Shown in pieces: positions 1-7,808 of a DNA stretch of 64,000 nucleotides. The position numbers and the translations under genes were made by a program. Positions within the stretch are counted from its first letter, which is position 1. Each line of letters begins with the position of its first letter. The notes under the pieces were generated by a model, which was not told the origin of the DNA, searched no databases, and was given only the letters and a program-made list of their open reading frames with translations. Source of the stretch: Bifidobacterium platyrrhinorum (GTDB lineage: Bacteria > Actinomycetota > Actinomycetes > Actinomycetales > Bifidobacteriaceae); assembly GCF_010667645.1 (NCBI RefSeq), contig NZ_WHZV01000002.1, positions 226,087-290,086 on the forward strand, in the 5' to 3' direction.

Positions 1-1965
1 CAGACCCTGCTGCAGACCGTGACCTACAAGGCCGGCACCCAGACGTTCGCCACCTATGCCGCCGGCATCCAGGCCCCGGCGGTCGAGGGCAAGGTGTTCG
101 CCGGTTGGGCGTTCGCTTCCAACGAGGGCGACAAGCTGGTCGACGCCACCGAGACCGTGAACGGTGACTGGTCCGTCTACGCGACCTACAAGGATGTTCC
201 GGCTGCCAAGGATGCGACCGTGTCGTTCTACGGCGCGGACCAGACCCTGCTGCAGACCGTGACCTACAAGGCCGGCACCCAGACGTTCGCCACCTATGCC
301 GCCGGCATCCAGGCCCCGTCCGTCGAGGGCAAGGTGTTCGCGGGCTGGGCGTTCGCTTCCAACGAGGGCGACAAGCTGGTCGACACCACCGAGACCGTGA
401 ACGGTGACTGGTCCGTCTACGCGACCTACAAGGACGCTCCGAAGACCGATGACACCAAGGAGAACGTCGTCTCCTTCTACGACAAGGATCAGAACCTCAT
501 CCAGACCGTGGGTTACTACGCGAAGGACCAGGTGAAGTTCTCGCAGTACGCCGCCAGCATCCAGGCCCCGTCCGTTAAGGGCAAGGTGTTCACGGGCTGG
601 GCGTTCGCGTCCAACGACGGTGACGTCGCCGTCGATCCGGATGCCGTCGTGACCGGTGACTGGGCCGTCTACGCGACCTACAAGGACGCTCCGAAGACCG
701 ATGACGATACGCAGAACGTCGTTTCCTTCTACGATGCCGATCAGAACCTCATCCAGACCGTGGGCTACAAGGCCGGCACCCAGACGTTCGCCACCTACGC
801 GCTGGGCATCCAGGCTCCGTCCGTCGAGGGCAAGGTGTTCGCCGGCTGGGCGTTCGCGTCCAACGAGGGCGATGTCCTGGTGAACGTCGATGACGTGGTG
901 ACCGGTGACTGGGCCGTCTACGCGACCTACAAGGACGCTCCGAAGACCGATGACACCAAGGAGAACGTCGTCTCCTTCTACGATGCGGACCAGAACCTCA
1001 TCCAGACCGTGGGTTACTACGCGAAGGACCAGGTGAAGTTCTCGCAGTACGCGCTGGGCATCCAGGCCCCGGCGGTCGAGGGCAAGGTGTTCGTCGGTTG
1101 GGGCTTCGCCTCCAACGATGGTGACGTCGCGGTGAACGTCGACGACGTGGTGACCGGTGATTGGGCCGTCTACGCCATGTACAAGGACGCGCCGAAGACG
1201 GATGACACCAAGGAGAACGTGGTCTCCTTCTACGACAAGGACCAGAACCTCATCCAGACCGTGGGATACTACGCGAAGGACAAGGTGAAGTTCTCGCAGT
1301 ACGCGCTGGGCATTCAGGCTCCGGCGGTCGAGGGCAAGGTGTTCGCGGGTTGGGCGTTCGCGTCCAACGAGGGCGACAAGCTGGTCGACGTCACCGAGAC
1401 CGTGACCGGCGACTGGGCTGTGTACGCGACCTACAAGGATGCTCCGAAGACGGACGACACCAAGGAGAACGTCGTTTCCTTCTACGATGCGGACCAGAAC
1501 CTCATCCAGACCGTGGGTTACTACGCGAAGGACCAGGTGAAGTTCTCGCAGTACGCGCTGGGCATTCAGGCTCCGGCCGTCGAGGGCAAGGTGTTCGTCG
1601 GTTGGGGCTTCGCCTCCAACGACGGTGACGTCGCGGTGAACGTCGACGACGTGGTGACCGGCGATTGGGCCGTCTACGCCATGTACAAGGACGCGCCGAA
1701 GACCGATGACGATACGCAGAACGTCGTCTCTTTCTACGATGCCGATCAGAACCTCATCCAGACCGTGGGTTACTACGCGAAGGACCAGGTGAAGTTCTCG
1801 CAGTACGCGCTGGGCATCCAGGCTCCGGCCGTCGAGGGCAAGGTGTTCGTCGGTTGGGGCTTCGCCTCCAACGACGGTGACGTCGCCGTCGATCCGGATG
1901 CCGTCGTCACCGGTAACTGGGCCGTGTACGCCATGTACAAGGACGCTCCGAAGACCGACAACACC
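1..1965 (+). repeat. Eight tandem ~240-bp coding repeats
   Basis: The sequence starting at base 1 recurs at base 241 almost exactly. The unit then recurs every 237-243 bases, giving one partial and seven complete units if counted by the GDW(S/A)VYA motif. Two sub-versions alternate: YKAGTQTFATYA, and YYAKDQVKFSQYA. Many third-codon positions are identical between units, so the units look recently copied or homogenised. Copy number may vary between strains. Confidence 0.9.
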
Positions 1966-2127
1966 AAGGGTGATCAGGCCAAGAAGACCGCCACGAAGGC
2001 CAAGGCGAAGAAGAAGGCCGGCGCCATCCTGGGCGAGACCGGTTCCGCCGTCGCCGGTGTGGCCGTGTTCGCGGTCATCGCGATCGCCGGTGCCGCCGCC
2101 GTCACCCTGCTGCGCAAGCGTGCCTGA
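1..2127 (+). CDS. Repetitive cell-surface protein, 5' end outside the window
   Basis: The frame is open from base 1, so the true start lies upstream and about 708 residues are visible. Nearly all of it is a tandem repeat of about 80 residues with a core like GKVFAGWAFASNEGD then GDWAVYATYKDAPKTDD, which resembles the small extracellular beta-domains of the InlB B-repeat (Flg_new) type. The C-terminus has a Lys-rich stretch (KKTATKAKAKKKAG), then LGETG, a hydrophobic segment (AGVAVFAVIAIAGAAAVTLL) and RKRA. That is the layout of a sortase-anchored tail, but LGETG is not a canonical LPXTG. Inference: a wall- or membrane-anchored adhesin or stalk protein facing the outside. Its ligand cannot be told. 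A strong terminator follows. Confidence 0.85.
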   Translation, partial: QTLLQTVTYKAGTQTFATYAAGIQAPAVEGKVFAGWAFASNEGDKLVDATETVNGDWSVYATYKDVPAAKDATVSFYGADQTLLQTVTYKAGTQTFATYAAGIQAPSVEGKVFAGWAFASNEGDKLVDTTETVNGDWSVYATYKDAPKTDDTKENVVSFYDKDQNLIQTVGYYAKDQVKFSQYAASIQAPSVKGKVFTGWAFASNDGDVAVDPDAVVTGDWAVYATYKDAPKTDDDTQNVVSFYDADQNLIQTVGYKAGTQTFATYALGIQAPSVEGKVFAGWAFASNEGDVLVNVDDVVTGDWAVYATYKDAPKTDDTKENVVSFYDADQNLIQTVGYYAKDQVKFSQYALGIQAPAVEGKVFVGWGFASNDGDVAVNVDDVVTGDWAVYAMYKDAPKTDDTKENVVSFYDKDQNLIQTVGYYAKDKVKFSQYALGIQAPAVEGKVFAGWAFASNEGDKLVDVTETVTGDWAVYATYKDAPKTDDTKENVVSFYDADQNLIQTVGYYAKDQVKFSQYALGIQAPAVEGKVFVGWGFASNDGDVAVNVDDVVTGDWAVYAMYKDAPKTDDDTQNVVSFYDADQNLIQTVGYYAKDQVKFSQYALGIQAPAVEGKVFVGWGFASNDGDVAVDPDAVVTGNWAVYAMYKDAPKTDNTKGDQAKKTATKAKAKKKAGAILGETGSAVAGVAVFAVIAIAGAAAVTLLRKRA

Positions 2128-2261
2128 TCGCGTCATACCGATTCAGGCTCCCGAGCTTGGGTTGGTGGCCGGTCAAGCCTCTTCACATGCAGTTGAAGAC
2201 ATGAGATCGCCTTCGAAAACATCCCATGCCGGATGCATAGCCTAGCGGTCATCAACCCAAG

Positions 2262-2301
2262 GGGGTTCGGAACATCATACGATGTTCCGAACCCCTATTT
2301 T
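2262..2301 (+). terminator. Intrinsic terminator of the surface-protein gene
   Basis: A perfect 15-bp stem, GGGGTTCGGAACATC at 2262-2276 and its complement at 2281-2295, has a 4-base loop (ATAC) and is followed by TATTTTCGTT. It lies 135 bases after the stop codon. In the rest of the 2128-2488 gap I see only the palindrome at 2382-2401. Confidence 0.85.
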
Positions 2302-2381
2302 CGTTAAGGGGCTTGTCGTCATCTGGGAGAACGCGGAGAAGCCGGAGAGAACGACGGCGACGCGCCGGGCGGGCGGGAATA

Positions 2382-2401
2382 ACCGGTAGATATCTACCGG
2401 T
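2382..2401. promoter_or_regulatory. Perfect 20-bp palindrome upstream of lemA
   Basis: The half-site ACCGGTAGAT is followed directly by its reverse complement ATCTACCGGT, with no spacer. It lies 88 bases before the lemA start codon. A spacer-free palindrome of this length suits a dimeric repressor operator. The central TAGATATCTA could also overlap a -10 box. The cognate regulator is unknown. Confidence 0.5.
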
Positions 2402-2488
2402 CCGGCGCATGGCGTGGAAGAATGGACGCAGACGCTCACTCGAATCGTGTGGGCGGAACGGACGGGGTCCCCGAGCGAAGGAGCGGTC

Positions 2489-3067
2489 ATGGGAGTTCTT
2501 CTGGTAGTCGTGGTGGTGATACTCGCGGTGGCCGTGGGGCTCGTCGCATGGGCGGTGGGCGCCTACAACGGCTTGGTGCAGCTGCGCAACCGCGTGGGCA
2601 ACGGGTGGGCGCAGATCGACGTGCAGCTGAAACAGCGCGCCGACCTCATCCCGAACCTGGTGGAGACGGTGAAGGGGTACGCGGCGCACGAGTCCGGCGT
2701 GCTCACGCAGGTGACCGCCGCCCGCGCCGGCGCCGTGGCGGCCGCCGCCAATCCGGGCGCCTCGCTCGCCGAACGCGCCGCCGCCGAAAACGCGCTCTCG
2801 CACGCCCTGTTCAACCTGCAGGCCACCGCCGAGGCGTACCCGCAGTTGCAGGCCAACCAGAACTTCATGAACCTGCAGAACCAGCTGCAGGGGCTCGAAC
2901 AGAAGATCGCGTACGCGCGCCAGTTCTACAACGATGTGGTGATGAAGTACAACACGCGCATCGAAACCGTGCCGAGCAACATCATCGCCGGCATGTTCCA
3001 CTTCACGCAGGCGCAGTATTTCATGGCCGACGAGGCCAGCCGAGCCGTGCCGCAAGTGAGGTTCTGA
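2489..3067 (+). CDS. lemA: LemA family membrane protein
   Basis: A 192-residue protein. The chosen ATG follows GAAGGAG and gives an N-terminal transmembrane helix ([21 protein letters not shown]), then the LemA signature: [39 protein letters not shown], and at the end [20 protein letters not shown] and FHFTQAQYF. Length and motifs match LemA proteins, which have a short outside N-terminus, one membrane helix and a helical bundle. The biochemical role of LemA is unsettled. It stands directly before three DUF2207 genes, a pairing common in bacteria, so they probably act together at the membrane. Confidence 0.92.
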   Translation: MGVLLVVVVVILAVAVGLVAWAVGAYNGLVQLRNRVGNGWAQIDVQLKQRADLIPNLVETVKGYAAHESGVLTQVTAARAGAVAAAANPGASLAERAAAENALSHALFNLQATAEAYPQLQANQNFMNLQNQLQGLEQKIAYARQFYNDVVMKYNTRIETVPSNIIAGMFHFTQAQYFMADEASRAVPQVRF

Positions 3068-3143
3068 GATTTCGGAGGGACCGGCCGTGGCGGCGTCCTT
3101 ACCGTCCACGGCCGCCCGCCGTTCGGGGAAGGGGAGCGGAACC

Positions 3144-5480
3144 ATGAGGAAGCGGTTCATCGTCGCCATCATCGTGAGCCTGGTCGTCGTGCTCCCGATG
3201 AGTTTCGTCGTCGGCGCGATCGCGGTCGCGCAGCGCTTCGGCATCGCATCGCCGCTGAGCTACCGGTCGCTCGACTACGACGTGCGGGTCGTCGGCAACG
3301 GCGATCTGGAGGTCACGCAGACCATCGACGTGCGTATGACCGAACGCAAGGATGACAACGGCAAGGTCAGGCCTTGGAAGCAGCTGTACCAGCAGTACCG
3401 GCTGAAATCCTCCAACCTGACCGGCATCTCGGACATCAGCGTCAAGAACATCACCGAAGGCATCGACTACGAGGAGAGCGCGAAGTCCGCCATTCCGGAC
3501 GTCTACTCCGACTCCGAGTGGAACGCCGAACAGGCCAACCACTGGTACATCGCGAAGGTCAACGGCGGCGCCACGACGAGCTACGAGGTGGGCGACGGCG
3601 AGGTCTCCCTGCCGCAGGGGGTACAAGGGGACGACGAGCAGACCGTGGAACTCGGCTGGAACATCCCCGCCACCGCGTCGGCGGACAGCATGAGGTTCCG
3701 CATACGCTTCACCATGCACGACGTGGCCACCGCATGGGACGACGTGGCCACGTTCCAATGGGAGCCGTTCGGCAAGGAGAACCAGGTGCCGATCGGCACG
3801 GTCACCGGCACGGTGCGGTTCCCCGCGGGCGTCGGCAAGACGGACTCGTGGGCATGGCTGCACACCGAACGGGAATCCACCACTACGCGCACCGCCGGAG
3901 GCGGCCTCGAATTCACCGTGCACGACGTGCGTTCCGGCGACTACCTGGACCTCGTGGCCGCCTACGACGTGCACAAGACCCGGAACATCGCACGTACCCG
4001 GTCCGGCGACCGTCTCGATGCGCTCAAACATAGCGAGGACGAGCAGCGGCGCCAATGGGAGGAGAACAAGCGCAACGCCGCCCGGGCGCGGCTCATCTAC
4101 TGGACGATCACCCTCATCATGGGCGTGATCCTATGCGCGTGGGCCATCATCGCCGTGGTGTCCAGCCACCTGAGATCCCGGTACCGCGGGCCCATCGAAT
4201 ACTGGCGCGACAAGCCGTCCGCGTCGCCCGCGGCGGCGGCCAGGCTCATCGGCATCGTGGACCACGGCAAGGGCGGTGGCGGCGGCCGCGCGCCCGCCAT
4301 GTCACGGTCCAACCGCGAGCTGACCGCCACGATGCTGTCCCTCGCCGTGAAGAAGGCCATCGCCATTTTCCCCGGCCCCGCATCCATGTACTACGGCATC
4401 GACCTGAGCGAGGCCGCACCCGCGTCATTGAGCCGTTTCGTCGCGGCCGACCCCGGCAGGCGGCGGGCGGCCGGCACGACCAGCACCATCGTGGTCATGC
4501 CGCAAAGCATCGACCGCATCCCCAACACGACGCAGATGGGGCTCACCCAATCCGAGAACGCGCTGCTCGACCTGCTCATCGTCATCTCACAACGCGTCGG
4601 ATGCCCCGTGTTCGATCTCAACCAGATGCGCGAGGCATGCCGCGACTGGAAGGACGGCTACATCGAGCTCGGCCGGTTCACCGACGCCTGCGACACGGAA
4701 TACCGCAGACTCGGCGCGTCCAAATCCGTCTCCTGGCAGTGGATCCTCTCCGGCGTCCTCGCCGCCGTGCTCGGCTTCGTCACACTGCTCGCCAACGCCA
4801 TCATCGGCTACAGTGCGGTCGGTCTGCTGCTCGGCCTGCCCGCCCTCACCATCGGCCTGTTCTGCTCGATGACCGGCGCCACGCACGTGATCACCAGGCA
4901 GGGGCAGGAGACCGCCGGCCAATGCCTCGGCCTCAAACGTTACATGGAGGACTTCTCCGACTTCACCGACCGCGGCGCCGCCGACCTGGCCCTCTGGGAC
5001 TGGTACATGGTGTACGCGGCCGCATTCGGCATCTCCGACAAGGTCAAGCGCGAACTCGCCAAGGCATACCCCGAGGTCACCGACCCCGAATGGCTCGACC
5101 GGAACGCCTCCGACTCCACGTTCTACTGGGATTACCGCGCCGACCGTTGGCGCGACGAACGCTACGACGAGCCCCACGGCACCATGCGGGTCGGCGGGGT
5201 CTCCGTGGGCTCCGGGCCCGTACAGGCGTTCGGCGGCGGATTCCACGGCATCGGGCCGAACGCGGTCCAGAACGGCGGCGGCCCCGGCTTCGGACTCGGC
5301 GACCTCGGCTCGCAACTGTCCGCCGGCATGTCCGACATCACCTCCACCATCCACGAGGCCGCACCCGTCAGCTCCGATTCCGGCTCCGACTGGTCGAGTT
5401 CCTCCTCCGGAAGCTTCTCCGGCGGCGGCTTCGGCGGATCCAGCGGCGGATCGGGCGGCGGCTCGTTCGGAGGCAGGTGA
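3144..5480 (+). CDS. DUF2207 domain membrane protein, copy 1
   Basis: A 778-residue protein. The ATG at 3144 follows GGGGAGCGG and starts a signal-anchor helix (residues 5-28). Residues ~35-300 form the exported DUF2207 domain (SYRSLDYDVRVVGNGDLEVTQTIDV, HWYIAKV, ELGWNIPATA, FQWEPFG, LDLVAAYD). A helix at ~318-342 leads to a cytoplasmic part, with two further helices at ~531-578. A conserved block follows (GLKRYMEDFSDFTDRGAADL, WDWYMVYAAAFGIS). The tail from ~690 is Gly/Ser-rich and ends GGGSFGGR. The function of the family is not known. It is one of three tandem paralogues and ends 6 bases before the next start, so the genes are cotranscribed. Confidence 0.9.
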   Translation: MRKRFIVAIIVSLVVVLPMSFVVGAIAVAQRFGIASPLSYRSLDYDVRVVGNGDLEVTQTIDVRMTERKDDNGKVRPWKQLYQQYRLKSSNLTGISDISVKNITEGIDYEESAKSAIPDVYSDSEWNAEQANHWYIAKVNGGATTSYEVGDGEVSLPQGVQGDDEQTVELGWNIPATASADSMRFRIRFTMHDVATAWDDVATFQWEPFGKENQVPIGTVTGTVRFPAGVGKTDSWAWLHTERESTTTRTAGGGLEFTVHDVRSGDYLDLVAAYDVHKTRNIARTRSGDRLDALKHSEDEQRRQWEENKRNAARARLIYWTITLIMGVILCAWAIIAVVSSHLRSRYRGPIEYWRDKPSASPAAAARLIGIVDHGKGGGGGRAPAMSRSNRELTATMLSLAVKKAIAIFPGPASMYYGIDLSEAAPASLSRFVAADPGRRRAAGTTSTIVVMPQSIDRIPNTTQMGLTQSENALLDLLIVISQRVGCPVFDLNQMREACRDWKDGYIELGRFTDACDTEYRRLGASKSVSWQWILSGVLAAVLGFVTLLANAIIGYSAVGLLLGLPALTIGLFCSMTGATHVITRQGQETAGQCLGLKRYMEDFSDFTDRGAADLALWDWYMVYAAAFGISDKVKRELAKAYPEVTDPEWLDRNASDSTFYWDYRADRWRDERYDEPHGTMRVGGVSVGSGPVQAFGGGFHGIGPNAVQNGGGPGFGLGDLGSQLSAGMSDITSTIHEAAPVSSDSGSDWSSSSSGSFSGGGFGGSSGGSGGGSFGGR

Positions 5481-5486
5481 CCACCC

Positions 5487-7739
5487 ATGCGCAAACGCCT
5501 GATCCCCGCGATGTTCGGAGCCCTGGTCACCACCGTGATCCTCGTCGGCATCCTCATCGGCGGCCACATCAACGGCGTCGACGGCGCCCTGCTGAGCTAC
5601 CGGACCATCGACTACACGGCCGTCGCCACCGCCGACGGCGACCTCAGGGTCACCGAACACCTCGACTACAAGCTCAAGGCGCGCGAAGACGAGGACGGCC
5701 ACACCAAACGCTGGAAACAGCTCTACTGGCAGTACACGCTCGACCCGAACAAGCTCACCGACATCACGGACATCAGCGTGCGCAACGCCACCACCGGCGA
5801 AACCTACACGCGCACCGACCCGCAGAACCCCGACGCCATCAACGACGGCACCTGGGACATCCGGTACGCGAACCACTGGTACATCGCCGACGTGACCCGC
5901 GGCGCCGACGACCCGCAACCCTACGAACCCGGCGAAAGCGGCCTCGACACCGCATACGGCACGACCAAAACCATCGAACTCGGCTGGAACATCCCCGCCA
6001 CCAAGGAAACCGACAGCCTCAGATTCGACGTCTCGTTCACCATGCACGACGTCGCCACGAAACACCCGGACATCACCACCTTCCAATGGGAGCCCATCGC
6101 GGCCAGCAACCAAGTGCCCGCCGGCACCGTCACCGGCGTGGTGACGTTCCCCAAAGGCGTCGACGCGACCGGCGCATGGAGCTGGCTGCACACCGAAAAC
6201 ACCAGCGAAACCAACACCGACGCCGAAGGCCGCACCGGCGACGGCACCCTGCGCTTCACCGTCCACGACCTCAAGGTCGGCGGCTACATCAACGTCGTCG
6301 CCGCCTACGACTCCAAGTACGCCGGCGCCGTGAAACGCACCGCCGCCGGCGATGAACTCGGCCGGCTCAAAGCCGACGAGAAAGCCAAGGAGCGGAATTG
6401 GCGCGATCAACAGCGCGGCGTCGCCCGAACCCGCCTCGCCACATGGGCCGGTCTCGCGCTCGGGGCCATCGCGCTCATCGCATGGGCGCTCATCGCCGTA
6501 TTCCGCACACGCCGGCTCTCCGGCTACCACGGGTCCCTCGAATACTGGCGCGACCCGCCCGGGGTCAGCCCCGCCTGCGCCGCACGCCTCATCGACACGG
6601 TCAGCGAACCGCCGACGGGCAAGGCCGGGCAGGCCGACAACCGCGCGCTCGCCGCCACCGTGATGGCGCTCGCCGTGAAAAAGGCCATCGCCATCTACCC
6701 CGGCCCCGCCGGCATGTACCGCGGCATCGACATGAGCCGGGCGGACGCGGTCGGCATCTCGCGCATGATCGGCGCCGACCCGTACAAGATCGAAGCCCTG
6801 CGATCCACCAGCACCATCGTGATCCTGCCCGCCGCATTCGGCGCGGAACGGTCCTCGCTCGGCCTATGCCAATCCGAAGCCGCCTGCCTGGACCTGCTCA
6901 TCGACATCTCGTATCGCGTGGGCTGCCCCGTATTCGACTTCGAGCAGATGGGCGCCGCATGCAAGAAGTGGAAGGAAGGCTACAAGTCCCTCGGCAGGTT
7001 CGCCACCGCCGCGAAGAACGAACTCGCCCTGCTCGGCGCCACCAAACCGCTCACCGCACGCTACGCGGTGCCCGGGGTCATCCTCATAATCCTCGGAACC
7101 ACGTTGCTCACCACCTCGTCGCTCACCTCGAACATCGCCGTGCAGCTGTGCGTGGGCGCGCCCACGTTCTTCGCCGGACTGTTCGCGCTCCTCGCCGGCG
7201 CGCCCCTCATGCTCACCGCATACGGGCAGGACCTCGGCGGCAGATGCCTGGGGCTGAAACGCTACATGGAGGACTTCTCCGACTTCACCGACCGCGGCAC
7301 GGCCGACCTGGCCCTGTGGGACTGGTACATGGTGTACGCGGCCGCGTTCGGCATCTCCCGGCGCGCGGTGAGCGAACTCGCCAAGGCGTACCCGCAGGTC
7401 ACCGATCCGGACTGGCTCGACGCGAACGGCTCCGACTCCATCTGGTACTGGAGCTACCGGCCGTACCGGTGGCACCATCATTACGGCGGATCCGGCTCGT
7501 ACGGTTCCTCCGGACCGTCCGTCGACACGACCGGTTTCGACGGGGGCGCCGGACCCGGCGACTTCATATTCGGCGGGGACTCGTTCGCGGCCGGCCTGGG
7601 TGACATCGGCTCGCAGCTGAGCTCCGGGTTCGCGTCCGTCTCCTCCACGATCTCGGCCGCCTCGCCATCCTCCGGCGGTGGCGGCGGCTTCGGCGGCGGC
7701 GGGGGAGGATCGGGCGGCGGCTCCTCCGGCGGCCGCTGA
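5487..7739 (+). CDS. DUF2207 domain membrane protein, copy 2
   Basis: A 750-residue paralogue of its two neighbours. It has an N-terminal helix (MFGALVTTVILVGILIGG), an exported domain with SYRTIDYTAVATADGDLRVTEHLDY, HWYIADV, ELGWNIPATKETDSLRFDV and TTFQWEPIA, a central helix (WAGLALGAIALIAWALIAVF), a helix pair near residues 525-580, the block GLKRYMEDFSDFTDRGTADL, and a Gly-rich tail ending GGGSSGGR. The start follows GGAGGCAGGTGACC across the stop of copy 1. Identity to copy 1 is highest in the C-terminal half. It is probably a membrane or envelope component working with LemA; no enzyme motif is visible. Confidence 0.9.
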   Translation: MRKRLIPAMFGALVTTVILVGILIGGHINGVDGALLSYRTIDYTAVATADGDLRVTEHLDYKLKAREDEDGHTKRWKQLYWQYTLDPNKLTDITDISVRNATTGETYTRTDPQNPDAINDGTWDIRYANHWYIADVTRGADDPQPYEPGESGLDTAYGTTKTIELGWNIPATKETDSLRFDVSFTMHDVATKHPDITTFQWEPIAASNQVPAGTVTGVVTFPKGVDATGAWSWLHTENTSETNTDAEGRTGDGTLRFTVHDLKVGGYINVVAAYDSKYAGAVKRTAAGDELGRLKADEKAKERNWRDQQRGVARTRLATWAGLALGAIALIAWALIAVFRTRRLSGYHGSLEYWRDPPGVSPACAARLIDTVSEPPTGKAGQADNRALAATVMALAVKKAIAIYPGPAGMYRGIDMSRADAVGISRMIGADPYKIEALRSTSTIVILPAAFGAERSSLGLCQSEAACLDLLIDISYRVGCPVFDFEQMGAACKKWKEGYKSLGRFATAAKNELALLGATKPLTARYAVPGVILIILGTTLLTTSSLTSNIAVQLCVGAPTFFAGLFALLAGAPLMLTAYGQDLGGRCLGLKRYMEDFSDFTDRGTADLALWDWYMVYAAAFGISRRAVSELAKAYPQVTDPDWLDANGSDSIWYWSYRPYRWHHHYGGSGSYGSSGPSVDTTGFDGGAGPGDFIFGGDSFAAGLGDIGSQLSSGFASVSSTISAASPSSGGGGGFGGGGGGSGGGSSGGR

Positions 7740-7808
7740 ACCGCGGCACGCCGCGGACGAAACGCATACGAGCGAAACGAACACGACATCAATGGAAGGC
7801 GAGGCGAA

